Assembly: GCA_028866715.1 (NCBI GenBank)
Contig: JAGWHO010000001.1
Location: 124,001-188,000 of the forward strand
Source: Microcaldota archaeon
Lineage (GTDB): Archaea; Micrarchaeota; Micrarchaeia; Micrarchaeales; Micrarchaeaceae
DNA length: 64,000 bases
Reading direction: 5' to 3'
A program made the translations under genes and the position numbers. This document shows positions 23,566 through 31,984 of the stretch, piece by piece; the stretch's first letter is position 1, and every line of letters begins with the position of its first letter. The notes beneath the pieces are model-generated. The model ran no database searches and was not told the DNA's origin. It worked only from the letters and a program-made list of their open reading frames with translations.

Positions 23566-24855
23566 TCACTCGATAGATCCGTAAAGCACGTTGGCCGATG
23601 CATTGGTTATGACGACATTTTGCGTCGAACCAAGCTCAATCTTACCATTGTATGGAACCTTTCTTATAACAACCTGTTTGTATGAAAGGCTTCTGCCGTT
23701 GTATGATTTTTCCGTGTCTTCCGTTATCGTTATTGGCATATGCCTTCCTACGTGCCTGTCGTTGAGCTCATGCTGCACAGACCTTACGACCCTTGAGAGC
23801 ATGAGGCTTCTCGAGTTTATGATGCCCTGCGGATGCTGCGCCAGCTTAGACGCATCGGCATGCGGCCTTGCCCCGAACTTGGATATGTTTGTCACATCGG
23901 GTTTCAGCCTCTTTATCATATCAAGCGTAAGCTCGAAGTCGCTGTCTGTTTCTGTAGGATAGCCGACTATGATGTCTGTCTCTATGGTCGATTCGGGGAT
24001 CCGCTTTCTGAGCTCCAGGACAAAAGCCTCGAATTCCGCTGTTGTGCATGCTCTTCGCATGTCACTGAGAACCCTGTCGCTTCCCGATTGGACTGGAAGG
24101 TGCATGAACTTGTAGAACTTTTCCGATTGAAGGGCTTCAGCAAACCCGTCGAAGTATCTGTGCAGATGTTCTGGGTTGAGCATGCCGACCCTGACCCTGA
24201 AATCTCCTTCAATATCGGTTATCTTTGACATAAGCTCAGCGATATTCGTTTTCCTATCAAGGCCGTATGCGCCCATGTCCTGCGAGGTAAGCTGAATCTC
24301 CTTTGCGCCCCTTGCAACGCTGTATCGTATGGCATCGAGTATTCTTCGCTCTTCGAAGCTGTTCAGCGGACCTCTTGCAAACTTGGTCTCGCAGAACGAA
24401 CAGCTAGAAAGGCAGCCGTCGCTCACGGCTATCCTTGCGACCTTGGATCCGTTCGGATTGTAATATGCTAGCCTGTCGTCCTTCCTGTATTTTGTCAGCA
24501 TTACCTGCTGCCCTGAGTTAGTTGCCGAAACAGCCTGCTGCATTTCCGGGATGTTGCTTGTTGTTACTATGCTTGCTCCTGGAGCATACTTCTTGATAAG
24601 GTCCTGGTTTGCGCCTGCCATGCAGCCGGTGACGACCACGCGCTTGCCTGCTTCCTGCAATTTGCCAAGTTCATATAATATCTTCTGTGATGTTGCCCTC
24701 TTGACAGTGCATGTATTCACTACCACAACATCAGGGTCATGCGCGCTTCCCGTGAGCTCGTTTGTGCCATCATCAAGAAGCGATGCGATAATGTCGCTGT
24801 CTGCCTGGTTGAGCGTGCAGCCATAGGTTTTTATATGTATTCGCACAATTATCAT
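23566..24855 (-). CDS. tRNA-t6A37 methylthiotransferase (MtaB/CDKAL1-like)
   Basis: A 429-residue radical SAM methylthiotransferase. The N-terminal UPF0004 domain has cluster Cys13, Cys49 and Cys78, the radical SAM core has CLSSCSFC (Cys148, 152, 155), and a C-terminal TRAM domain (about 370-429) binds tRNA. The archaeal/eukaryotic branch (e-MtaB, CDKAL1) converts t6A at position 37 of ANN-decoding tRNAs to ms2t6A. It heads an operon with GatD and GatE. The t6A it would act on needs the KEOPS complex, one subunit of which (Cgi121) is encoded at the right end of the window. Confidence 0.9.
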   Translation of the reverse strand: MIIVRIHIKTYGCTLNQADSDIIASLLDDGTNELTGSAHDPDVVVVNTCTVKRATSQKILYELGKLQEAGKRVVVTGCMAGANQDLIKKYAPGASIVTTSNIPEMQQAVSATNSGQQVMLTKYRKDDRLAYYNPNGSKVARIAVSDGCLSSCSFCETKFARGPLNSFEERRILDAIRYSVARGAKEIQLTSQDMGAYGLDRKTNIAELMSKITDIEGDFRVRVGMLNPEHLHRYFDGFAEALQSEKFYKFMHLPVQSGSDRVLSDMRRACTTAEFEAFVLELRKRIPESTIETDIIVGYPTETDSDFELTLDMIKRLKPDVTNISKFGARPHADASKLAQHPQGIINSRSLMLSRVVRSVQHELNDRHVGRHMPITITEDTEKSYNGRSLSYKQVVIRKVPYNGKIELGSTQNVVITNASANVLYGSIE

Positions 24856-24925
24856 CTGAAGTAATATTTCTGATTCTCTTTGGCAGAAGTATTATTAAAA
24901 ATCATAGGTACAATCGGCGAAATAC

Positions 24926-25144
24926 ATGACAGTTATCTGCGAAAGGTGCAAGCGCGAGACATACAAGTACGAGGTCTGCAACTACTGCAACAAGAAGATA
25001 TGCGACCTTTGCGAGAAGAGCTCGCAGAGGAGCCAGAAGGTCGTAAGGCTTGTCATCTGCAAGGACTGCTGGAGCAACCTCAGGAAGAGGTCGGCATTCA
25101 AGAACAAGCGCACAGACACAAGGAAGGTAGAAGCAACAGCCTGA
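24926..25144 (+). CDS. Small four-knuckle zinc-ribbon protein
   Basis: A 72-residue protein with four CxxC knuckles (Cys5/8, 18/21, 26/29, 45/48), enough to bind two zinc ions in a B-box or cross-brace arrangement, followed by a basic tail. No enzyme domain. Such small archaeal zinc proteins are usually nucleic-acid or protein-binding. It is divergent from the MtaB-GatDE operon, whose promoter must share the 70-base gap. Function unknown. Confidence 0.75.
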   Translation: MTVICERCKRETYKYEVCNYCNKKICDLCEKSSQRSQKVVRLVICKDCWSNLRKRSAFKNKRTDTRKVEATA

Positions 25145-25146
25145 TT

Positions 25147-25539
25147 CTATACTAATATCTTAGGTATAGCACTCCTAGGAATTTTTCTGACTTTTACGTA
25201 GCTCATACCTAACGTCTTAGCCTTAACCAGACGGTGGAGACCGTCTAGTATCAGCCATCTCCTCTTATTACGCATCACATCTATGGGGTGTCTTAAGTCG
25301 GCGTGCATGATCCTTCGGTATTCTGCGCTGTAGAGCATTGGCTTTGCCAAAACTTGCTTTGGGGTTAGGTCATAACATCCGTCCTGCTTATCCCAAAATG
25401 GTATGTCGAAATGCCATTCAAGGCTCTTTATCGGCATGGAAGACTCAGGTATTTTTAATTTCCATACTTTCTTTTCGCTCCAATTAAAATCGAAGCCTAC
25501 TTTCTCTATTATCTGGGGTTTGACGTTCTTTCTGCGCAT
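25147..25539 (-). CDS. ParB/sulfiredoxin-like domain protein
   Basis: About 131 residues. The C-terminal half has the ParB/Srx nuclease-fold pattern ('RRWLILDGLHRLVKAKTLGMSYVKVRKIP'-type: Asp-Gly-x-His-Arg followed by an alpha helix and a strand), here in a protein too short to hold a DNA-binding domain. The N-terminal half is Trp-rich and unrecognised. The ATG at 25539 is next to the stop of the GNAT gene, so the two are co-transcribed. It is not a chromosome-partition ParB. Roles for such stand-alone domains include nucleotide-dependent enzymes; none can be assigned. Confidence 0.6.
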   Translation of the reverse strand: MRRKNVKPQIIEKVGFDFNWSEKKVWKLKIPESSMPIKSLEWHFDIPFWDKQDGCYDLTPKQVLAKPMLYSAEYRRIMHADLRHPIDVMRNKRRWLILDGLHRLVKAKTLGMSYVKVRKIPRSAIPKILV

Positions 25540-25540
25540 A

Positions 25541-25993
25541 CTACGCCGCCTTTTTGTTTTTAACAATCTTATAGAAGCACCTATAGGCGCTAGTAGGCGT
25601 CCAGCCATCCTTCTTGTAATACGACTTTAGATCTTCCTTACCATCGTTCACGAAAATAGTAAGTGCTTTAACGCCTGATCTCTTTAGTCTCCTCTCAGCT
25701 TCGCGCATCAGCAACAGCCCTATGCCATGATTCCTGTACTTCTTGCGTACTGCCAATCTGGAGATCAGGCCTGCCCAATGGTCGTCTATAACGAACACGT
25801 TGCCTATGATCCTACCATCCACTTCGGCTATGATGATTGATCCTGGGCTCTTCCTGATCTTCCCCTTAAGATTCGCTCTGCTATCCCATTCCTCGCTGTA
25901 GCCCTTGCCAAAACATTCGATTATGGTCTTCCGCACTTCAGGATAGTCGGAATCCTTATAGTTCCTTAACCTCACCTTGGGTGGATTTGGCAT
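25541..25993 (-). CDS. GNAT-family N-acetyltransferase
   Basis: About 150 residues with the GNAT fold: 'VRLRNYKDSDYPEVR' start, the acetyl-CoA-binding motif 'ISRLAVRKKYRNHGIGLLLM' (R/Q-x-x-G-x-G/A type), and a C-terminal 'SYYKKDGW' strand. Substrate unknown; small GNATs of this type acetylate protein N termini, amino acids or aminoglycoside-like molecules. The ATG at 25993 is preferred because a minus-strand ATAAATAG lies about 20 bases upstream; the frame is open to 26032. Co-transcribed with the ParB-like gene. Confidence 0.8.
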   Translation of the reverse strand: MPNPPKVRLRNYKDSDYPEVRKTIIECFGKGYSEEWDSRANLKGKIRKSPGSIIIAEVDGRIIGNVFVIDDHWAGLISRLAVRKKYRNHGIGLLLMREAERRLKRSGVKALTIFVNDGKEDLKSYYKKDGWTPTSAYRCFYKIVKNKKAA

Positions 25994-26046
25994 GTATTGT
26001 TTTACGCAACACCTATTTATCTGCGTTTCCATATACTACAGAGACG

Positions 26047-26631
26047 ATGAGCGACCAACGTCAAGACGAGCTTTATAGCGGGGACAGCTCCTACAAGTTC
26101 GTAGACGAGCTGATAAAGAACAAGGACAAAACCTTGAGGATAGTCTCCCCGTACATCAGCAACCACTATACACGAATGCTTCTGAACATGAAGCGTAGGA
26201 AGGACATCCGAATCATAACATCGAACATCTCGCTTGAGTACAGGAACTCGCTGCTGAAGGAGTTCCTGGGCCTTGGGAGGTTCAAGAGATACATGCACCT
26301 TATAGCGATATTTACCGTAGCTGCGGTTTTTGCGTTTTGGATCAGGTTCTTGGGCATAGGGCTGCTGGCCACGCTATTCGACATCATCACTATTGCGTTA
26401 TTCTACATGGCGTACAGGAGAAGGATGGAGGCAAGACTGAGAGTAAAGATCGCAGACAAGAAGTTCGTCCACGAGAAGCTTTACATAGGAGATAGCGCAG
26501 CGATAACAGGGAGCGCCAACCTCACATTCAATGGCATGCACAAGAACATAGAGCACATAGAGCGAACCAACGACCAGAGAAAGGTCTCAGAACTGGCGCG
26601 CCACTTTGATGAACTTTGGAAATCTACATAA
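26047..26631 (+). CDS. Membrane protein with a single split PLD (phospholipase D-like) domain
   Basis: A 194-residue protein. An N-terminal PLD-like half ('LRIVSPYISNHYTRMLLN') is followed by one or two membrane helices (about residues 84-122) and then the catalytic HxK motif HEKLYIGD (His142, Lys144, Asp149) with GSAN. One HKD motif per chain means two chains would be needed for activity. The helices sit inside the PLD fold, which is unusual. Could be a nuclease or phospholipid-modifying enzyme held at the membrane; function unknown. It is divergent from the GNAT gene. Confidence 0.7.
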   Translation: MSDQRQDELYSGDSSYKFVDELIKNKDKTLRIVSPYISNHYTRMLLNMKRRKDIRIITSNISLEYRNSLLKEFLGLGRFKRYMHLIAIFTVAAVFAFWIRFLGIGLLATLFDIITIALFYMAYRRRMEARLRVKIADKKFVHEKLYIGDSAAITGSANLTFNGMHKNIEHIERTNDQRKVSELARHFDELWKST

Positions 26632-27711
26632 TCAGAGGAATCGGGCGCCTTTCTTCGTTATCAGCATGTCATCCTCTATCCTTATGCCCCCAAATCCTAC
26701 GATATAGATTCCGGGCTCGTTGCTGAATATCATGTTTTCTTCAACCTTGTTGTCTGCCTTTGTCGTTATATTTATCGGCCCATCATGTACTTCTATGCCG
26801 ATCGAATGGCCTAGTTCATGGAAACGAGGAAATGAATACCTTGCATATCTACCTTTACCCCAATTGTTTAAGAAATCAGCCGCAGCTGTTTGTATATCCT
26901 TACCAGATACCCCATGCCTTGTTATCTTTAGTGCTGCCGCCTGCGAGCCCAGTACCGCGTCTTGCATGTCCTTCATCTTCTTGTACTTTTCTGACCTCTT
27001 GTCTGGCTTAAAGATGAAGGTTCTAGTGACATCAGCGCAATAATTCCTATATCTGGCACCTACATCAAGAAGGACTATACTGTTTGGTTTCAACTTTGTA
27101 TTGTCAGGCATATGATGCGGCAACGCCGAGTTGCTACCGAATTGAATGCAACTTGGGAAAGCCGAGCCATCAGCACCGTGCTTTATGATTATGTATTCGA
27201 ATCTTGCTGCCACGTCCCTTTCAGACATTCCCTCTTTCAGATCCCGCTGTGTCTCTTTTATCGCTTTCTTGGTTATGTTGCTAGCTATGTGTATTCTTCT
27301 TATCTCTTCGTCATCTTTGATTTTTCTTGCCCTGTAAAAGTCTGAGGCCACATCGACTACGCGCTTTGCCTTGGTCAACTCCTTTATCTTCCTATAGTAA
27401 GAGTATGGAAGGTAAAAGCCGTTTATTCCTACAGTCTTGCCCTTGCAGGCTCGTGCAAGCTCGGTAGCAAATTGCTTTGATTTAGTCATAAGCACGACGC
27501 GCATCTCCTTAGGTCTGTTCCTCTTTGCATTCTCGTACTCGAGCGCATTTGTAAGGAGAATCAGCGATTTTCTTGTAGCTATCAGTATGTTCTGCTCGAA
27601 TAAGCCAGACGTGAAGCCGGTAAGGTAACTAAAGTTAGGATCCTGCTCATTTGTGTTGGTGTTTATTAAGACAATGGCATCTGCCTTTGAGTCTTTGAAT
27701 ACCCTGTTCAT
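26632..27711 (-). CDS. M24 metallopeptidase, Xaa-Pro aminopeptidase/prolidase type
   Basis: A 359-residue cytosolic peptidase. The N-terminal creatinase-like domain (about 1-120) is followed by the pita-bread catalytic domain with all five dinuclear metal ligands: Asp in 'LLDVGARYRNY', Asp in 'CADVTRTF', His in 'HELGHSIG', Glu in 'NEPGIY' and Glu in 'RIEDDML'. The pattern is that of PepQ/PepP enzymes releasing N-terminal residues before proline or splitting X-Pro dipeptides. It converges with the PLD-like gene, their stop codons abutting. Confidence 0.9.
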   Translation of the reverse strand: MNRVFKDSKADAIVLINTNTNEQDPNFSYLTGFTSGLFEQNILIATRKSLILLTNALEYENAKRNRPKEMRVVLMTKSKQFATELARACKGKTVGINGFYLPYSYYRKIKELTKAKRVVDVASDFYRARKIKDDEEIRRIHIASNITKKAIKETQRDLKEGMSERDVAARFEYIIIKHGADGSAFPSCIQFGSNSALPHHMPDNTKLKPNSIVLLDVGARYRNYCADVTRTFIFKPDKRSEKYKKMKDMQDAVLGSQAAALKITRHGVSGKDIQTAAADFLNNWGKGRYARYSFPRFHELGHSIGIEVHDGPINITTKADNKVEENMIFSNEPGIYIVGFGGIRIEDDMLITKKGARFL

Positions 27712-27770
27712 TTTGTCGATTACGCTCCTCGTGAAATCACGTTAAGCCTTGTCATGAAAGAGCTAAAAAG

Positions 27771-29048
27771 ATGTTTGCAGAATCAGTAATGGGTGAGGCG
27801 TTGGACCGCGCTGCTATGATTGAGGAACTTGAGAACAAGGGCCTGGTAGCAAAGCGCTCAGACATCGTGTATAGGCACATGAGAGACCCTGCGCTCCTCC
27901 GTTATTACTACAAGATTAAGACCATGCCGCTCATAGACAAGCTCGACATTGCGGGCAGCTCCCCTACTGAGCTCTTCGTCGGCAGGCACGACTACCCTTA
28001 TGTGAACATAGGGCCCATGGTGCCTCCTGAGTTTGGCGATACATCTATTCTTGCCACCCCTGAGCGGTGGAGGAACATGACGATAGACAATATAGTAGAC
28101 ATGAGGTCCAGGATCGTAAGAGGCATGTACAAGACCAAGGTCACGAACGTCGAGAACGGCAGGATGGAGGAGATGGTCAGGGATCTGGCGCTTGCGGACA
28201 GGCCTGCGGAGGCGGAGGTCGCATTCTCGAAGAAGCCGTTTGTTAAGATTGCCATGCGGGATGAGGTGCAGCCGTTCGGGCCCAGCGCCATGGTGAAGAA
28301 CTTTGAGCTTTACAATGTTAGGGCAGACACAATAGTCGAGAAAAGGTACTCCGATACGGATGCGACAGCCAAGACCGCGATGATAGAGCTGTATGACAAA
28401 GGCATACCGGTCTCGAAGATACAGAAAGGCCTGTCTGCCGGGCTGTTTGGGCTTGGAAGGAACAGGAAGTTCGTGCCCACGAGATGGAGCATAACAGCAG
28501 TTGACGACACGCTGTCGAAGTCAAACCTAGAAGAGGTCAAGAGCTACAATTCCGTTGACGCCATACACGCGTATTACCACGAGGCGCTCGACAACAGATG
28601 GCTCGTGTTTCTTATACCAGGCAACTGGCAATACGAGTCAATTGAGGCCTTCTATCCTGGAACGGTATGGAACGAGAACGGGCAGGACATATCGATATTC
28701 GGGTCATATGAGGGGTATAACGGCAGGAAGACATACGCTGAGATGGGCGGTTGCTATTACTCCGGAAGGCTTGCGGTGACTGAGAAGCTGCAGCTGCTGC
28801 AGAAGCAGGCGATTGGCCTAATACTCAGGGAGGTGCACAAGGGTTATATCATGCCAGTAGGGGTCTGGAACGTTAGGGAACACGTCAGGGCAACGCTTGA
28901 GACAGAGCCAGTAATACTGCATGGCCTAAATGAGATGTTCGCTTATACGAGAACTAAGATGGAGATAGGAATCAAGACCTGGGTGCAGAACAGCGCGCTT
29001 TTGAAAGATCTTCTATCTCAGAAGCGCATCCTAGAATACGTTAAATAA
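27771..29048 (+). CDS. nreA: NreA-like archaeal DNA repair protein
   Basis: A 425-residue protein of the archaeal Nre family, linked in haloarchaea to repair of mitomycin-type damage. Matches include 'SSPTELFVGRHDYPYVNIGP' near residues 63-83 and the globular C-terminal half. The C terminus ends in QKRILEYVK, fitting a PCNA-interacting (PIP) box with Tyr at the aromatic position, as NreA proteins have. The N-terminal zinc motif of some Nre proteins is absent. It converges with the MoxR gene with abutting stop codons. ATG 27771 or 27789 are both possible. Confidence 0.8.
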   Translation: MFAESVMGEALDRAAMIEELENKGLVAKRSDIVYRHMRDPALLRYYYKIKTMPLIDKLDIAGSSPTELFVGRHDYPYVNIGPMVPPEFGDTSILATPERWRNMTIDNIVDMRSRIVRGMYKTKVTNVENGRMEEMVRDLALADRPAEAEVAFSKKPFVKIAMRDEVQPFGPSAMVKNFELYNVRADTIVEKRYSDTDATAKTAMIELYDKGIPVSKIQKGLSAGLFGLGRNRKFVPTRWSITAVDDTLSKSNLEEVKSYNSVDAIHAYYHEALDNRWLVFLIPGNWQYESIEAFYPGTVWNENGQDISIFGSYEGYNGRKTYAEMGGCYYSGRLAVTEKLQLLQKQAIGLILREVHKGYIMPVGVWNVREHVRATLETEPVILHGLNEMFAYTRTKMEIGIKTWVQNSALLKDLLSQKRILEYVK

Positions 29049-29954
29049 TCACTTGAGCGTGGCAACTATCCCGTCTATGACGCCGTTGACCCCTATTCCG
29101 CCTGTTGCCCTCACGACTATCCTATGGCTGAGGATCGGCCTTGCAAGGAACTTTATGTCGTCTATCGTTACCTCTGTCCTTCCCTGGAGCAATGCCCTTG
29201 CCTTGCCGCACTGCATGAATGCTATCTCTGCTCTTGGGCTTGCGCCCATGACCATGTGGATGTCGGTCCTTGTTGCGTTCACTATCTTGGCTACGTAATC
29301 TACGACGCTGTCCGATATCTTTATGTCTTTTACATCTTCTTGGAACTTGAGTATGTCCTCCTTGCCTATGACCCGCTCGGTCTTGACCCTCTCCTCGTGC
29401 TCCTTTATCCTGAGCATCTCCTCTTCTTCCTGTATCGTCGGATACGTTACGGCAATCCTCATAAGGAACCTGTCCGCCAGCACCTTCGGCAGTGATGTTG
29501 TGCCCTCTATGTTGAGAGGGTTCTGGGTCGCAAGCGCTATGAACGGTCTCTTTAGCTGCATGGTCTGGTCTGCCACAGTTACCTGGCGCTCCTCCAATGC
29601 TTCGAGAAGCGCGGTCGTTGTCTTCGGAGGCGCCCTGTTCAACTCGTCTATAAGAAGGATGTTGGTGAATATGGGGCCGCTCTTGAGCTTTATCTCATTC
29701 CCTTCCATGTAGGTGTAGCCGATTATGTCTGTTATCTGCAGGTCCGGAGTGCCCTGTATCCTGTTAAACTCTGCATCTATGGCAGCGGCAAGGGTCTTCG
29801 CCATGGTTGTCTTTGCCACACCAGGCACGCCCTCAAGAAGCGCATGGCCGTTGGCTATGAGGGCTATGAACATCAGTTCAATAACCTCGTCCTTGCCTGC
29901 TATGTGCTTCTTTACCTCCTTGAGCACAGCTTCGTATGCTGTCTTGGCGTCCAT
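29049..29954 (-). CDS. MoxR-family AAA+ ATPase
   Basis: A 301-residue MoxR ATPase: Walker A GVPGVAKT (about residues 42-49), Walker B 'LLIDELNRAPP', sensor 1 'ATQNPLNIEGT' and the C-terminal lid with 'GASPRAEI'. MoxR proteins act as chaperones with VWA-domain partners. No VWA gene is adjacent here, which is odd since the pair is usually together. The ATG at 29954 fits best; an ATG at 29960 adds two residues. Confidence 0.9.
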   Translation of the reverse strand: MDAKTAYEAVLKEVKKHIAGKDEVIELMFIALIANGHALLEGVPGVAKTTMAKTLAAAIDAEFNRIQGTPDLQITDIIGYTYMEGNEIKLKSGPIFTNILLIDELNRAPPKTTTALLEALEERQVTVADQTMQLKRPFIALATQNPLNIEGTTSLPKVLADRFLMRIAVTYPTIQEEEEMLRIKEHEERVKTERVIGKEDILKFQEDVKDIKISDSVVDYVAKIVNATRTDIHMVMGASPRAEIAFMQCGKARALLQGRTEVTIDDIKFLARPILSHRIVVRATGGIGVNGVIDGIVATLK

Positions 29955-29962
29955 ACACATAA

Positions 29963-29974
29963 CCTTTATAAAGG
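29963..29974. promoter_or_regulatory. Palindromic TATA-like element between MoxR and RpoF genes
   Basis: CCTTTATAAAGG is a perfect palindrome with a TATA core. On the minus strand it is too close to the MoxR ATG (about 9-20 bases) for a leadered start, so it may serve the plus strand or bind a regulator. A second A/T-rich element lies at 30006-30013 (ATTAAATA), 37-44 bases before the RpoF ATG at 30050. Confidence 0.35.
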
Positions 29975-30049
29975 CTGAATCCCCTAAGTATAATACTCTG
30001 GAAGCATTAAATAGCTGACAGGTAATGAAGAGGAATTTTGTGTGATTTT

Positions 30050-30385
30050 ATGATAGGAAAAGAGACAAAGGGAAACAGGGCAGTAGGCATATCAGAGGTA
30101 CTGGAGATAATAAAGAAGAGAAAGTCATCGCCAAAGGGCTTATCTTACGAGCAGCAGACAGCATTCGAGCACGCTAGCAAGTTCGCGGCTGATGCCGCTG
30201 ACTCAGACAAGCTCAAGAAGAAGCTCGACGACCTCGGAATATTGAACGAGAAGACGATCTTCAAGATAATAGAGATAAGGCCGAAGAACTTCATGCTTCT
30301 GAAGCAGATTCTCGCTTCCGAGAGGAAGACCTTCGACGACGAGACCGTAAACAAGATACTCGCGCTGATCAAGGAGAAGAGTTAA
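30050..30385 (+). CDS. rpoF: RNA polymerase subunit F (Rpo4/Rpb4 homologue)
   Basis: A 111-residue subunit of the RNA polymerase stalk (with subunit E). The C-terminal HRDC-like helical part ('IRPKNFMLLKQILASERKTF') matches archaeal Rpo4, and the N-terminal region is the coil that packs on RpoE. ATG at 30050 is preferred to an upstream TTG at 30038. The DUF655 gene follows, an archaeal gene order. Confidence 0.85.
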   Translation: MIGKETKGNRAVGISEVLEIIKKRKSSPKGLSYEQQTAFEHASKFAADAADSDKLKKKLDDLGILNEKTIFKIIEIRPKNFMLLKQILASERKTFDDETVNKILALIKEKS

Positions 30386-30416
30386 GTGTTTTGATGCAAT
30401 TTGCACGTGAGTTGAT

Positions 30417-30992
30417 ATGGAAACAGAAGAGAGGAGAGAGGAACACGCATTCGTTCTTGACTTCATGCTCACTGGCAAGTCTTTTTCTAACAGGCCGGAG
30501 CCGATAGCGCAGCTTATCGGAGAAGAGAGGTTTACTCTACTTGAGGCCACGCCGAAGCCTGGCGCCACGATGGCCATCGGCGAACGTGTCTACATAGGCA
30601 AGGACGAGCGGGACAAGATAATGCTCATAAAGTCAAGGGTAAGCTACGACGAGCTGACGCAAACTGCAAAGAACGAGCTCAATAATATGATAATGAAGAT
30701 TGTGAAGGAGAAGGAGGCTCATTTTGTCAATATCTTCAACACTGCAGGAGCGCTGAACATAAGGCAGCACTCGCTTGAATTGCTCCCGGGAGTAGGCAAG
30801 CGCCACCTTGAATCGATAATAAAGGCAAGGACCGAGAAGAAGTTCGAGAGCTTCGCCGACATATCCGCAAGGGTGCCGCTGCTGCAAGATCCAGCAAAGC
30901 TCATCACAGAGAGGGTCGTATCAGAGCTGATGGGCAATGAACGTTTCTACATGTTCACGAAGCCGTACAGACGAGACTTCAGGGGCAGATAA
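30417..30992 (+). CDS. DUF655 HhH-containing nucleic-acid-binding protein
   Basis: A 191-residue archaeal DUF655 protein. The N-terminal half is an OB-like or S1-like beta domain ('GERVYIGKDERDKI'), and the C-terminal half holds helix-hairpin-helix repeats ('LELLPGVGKRHLESIIKA', 'FESFADISARV'). It follows rpoF by about 30 bases, an arrangement conserved in archaea, where the block often starts with eL21 and ends with RsmA (KsgA). Here eL21 is inverted and lies 600 bases away, and RsmA is not visible. It is probably RNA- or DNA-binding. Confidence 0.85.
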   Translation: METEERREEHAFVLDFMLTGKSFSNRPEPIAQLIGEERFTLLEATPKPGATMAIGERVYIGKDERDKIMLIKSRVSYDELTQTAKNELNNMIMKIVKEKEAHFVNIFNTAGALNIRQHSLELLPGVGKRHLESIIKARTEKKFESFADISARVPLLQDPAKLITERVVSELMGNERFYMFTKPYRRDFRGR

Positions 30993-30993
30993 T

Positions 30994-31224
30994 TTATTTT
31001 ATTAAGCTCAAGAAATCTTCTTTGGTCGTATCCGCTTGGGAGATGATCGACAACAATGTTCCTGGATCTATTTGTCTGTGATTAGGTACTACGACTATTC
31101 TCTTGCCTTGCTTCTCAAACCTTACCAAGACTATGTGGCTACCGCGCTGCCTGGATACATTGAAGTCTAATTTGGCCAGTGCCTTAACCACATCTAAAGC
31201 AGAAAGCACAGGCAACTTTGCCAT
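30994..31224 (-). CDS. hicA: HicA-type toxin (mRNA interferase)
   Basis: A 76-residue HicA/YcfA-like double-stranded RNA-binding domain with the catalytic His in 'RQRGSHIVLVR' (about residue 30) and the 'VVVPNHRQIDPGTL' turn typical of the family. It follows its antitoxin gene by 4 bases, the antitoxin-first order seen in many HicBA pairs. The pair lies between two genes that are neighbours in other archaea. Confidence 0.88.
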   Translation of the reverse strand: MAKLPVLSALDVVKALAKLDFNVSRQRGSHIVLVRFEKQGKRIVVVPNHRQIDPGTLLSIISQADTTKEDFLSLIK

Positions 31225-31228
31225 GTAA

Positions 31229-31450
31229 CTACCCTATAGATATAGTAGTCACTATCGGCAAATTACTTTTAGCCACCTTCGAATCTCTTGCTTCTTCGAG
31301 GTAGAGGTCTATGGCTTCAGATACGTTCTTCTTTGCCTCTTTGACGGTCCTGCCCTGGCTAGCTATCCCCAATTCTTCACAATAAGCAACAAAAGCGAAC
31401 TTGCCCTTTGTTATTATTATAGTGTATTTACCCTTCATCATATCGCCCAT
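31229..31450 (-). CDS. hicB: HicB-type antitoxin
   Basis: About 73 residues with the HicB partial RNase H fold: 'YTIIITKGKFAFVAYCEELG', then 'SQGRTVKEAKKNVSEAIDLYLEE'. No ribbon-helix-helix or other DNA-binding domain is attached, so autoregulation would need another element. Starts at 31450, 31441 and 31438 are possible; a minus-strand AAATAAATA near 31473-31482 lies about 25-30 bases before 31450, so I choose that one. Confidence 0.85.
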   Translation of the reverse strand: MGDMMKGKYTIIITKGKFAFVAYCEELGIASQGRTVKEAKKNVSEAIDLYLEEARDSKVAKSNLPIVTTISIG

Positions 31451-31574
31451 GAAGATATGGATAGCTGACATATTTATTTGTTTCTAGAAAGAGGCATAAT
31501 GGCATTTGAGGGATTAGGTAATAAATAGAGAAGGGGGTCTAGAAGTGCCTGGCTTAGGTAGCTGGGAGAATAGA

Positions 31575-31886
31575 TTACTCCTTAGCTGTGTTCTTTTGCG
31601 CCACTACCTTCTGCACATGAACCGCAGGGACGACAAGCCTTCTCTTTGCATTGAAGACGTTTATCTCAACAACATAGGCAGATCCTCTTACCTCTATTAC
31701 CTTGCCTACCTTGCCCCTGTACCTTGGATGTGGAATGTTCTTGAAGTTGCCCTTTGGTACTATAGCGACGCTCTCGCCTACCTTGACATCCTTGATTATG
31801 TCCCTTACGCTGAGGGCTGAAGGCTTGTGATGCCTTGCCAGGTGCCTTGTCCTTCCAACGAATAAGCCTCCTGATCTTTCCGACAT
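31575..31886 (-). CDS. rpl21e: Ribosomal protein eL21
   Basis: A 103-residue archaeal eL21: 'SERSGGLFVGRTRHLARHHK' near the N terminus, then a KOW-like beta barrel ('VAIVPKGNFKNIPHPRYRGKVG', 'VIEVRGSAYVVEI'). It is normally the first gene before rpoF-DUF655 in archaea; here it is inverted and separated by hicBA. A minus-strand TTTAAATA near 31931-31938 is its probable TATA box. The ATG at 31886 is preferred to the one at 31895. Confidence 0.92.
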   Translation of the reverse strand: MSERSGGLFVGRTRHLARHHKPSALSVRDIIKDVKVGESVAIVPKGNFKNIPHPRYRGKVGKVIEVRGSAYVVEINVFNAKRRLVVPAVHVQKVVAQKNTAKE

Positions 31887-31984
31887 TAATATCACTGAAT
31901 TAGCACTTACAATACTCTTCTGTAATATGCCTATTTAAACCCTTAGGTATCAACTTATACTGAAGCTTAATCTCAGTGAATCCT

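Noticed and set aside
29963-29974. CCTTTATAAAGG as the MoxR promoter
   Set aside because: The distance to the ATG (about 9-20 bases) is too short for transcription to start before it; I list it only as an element of unknown use.
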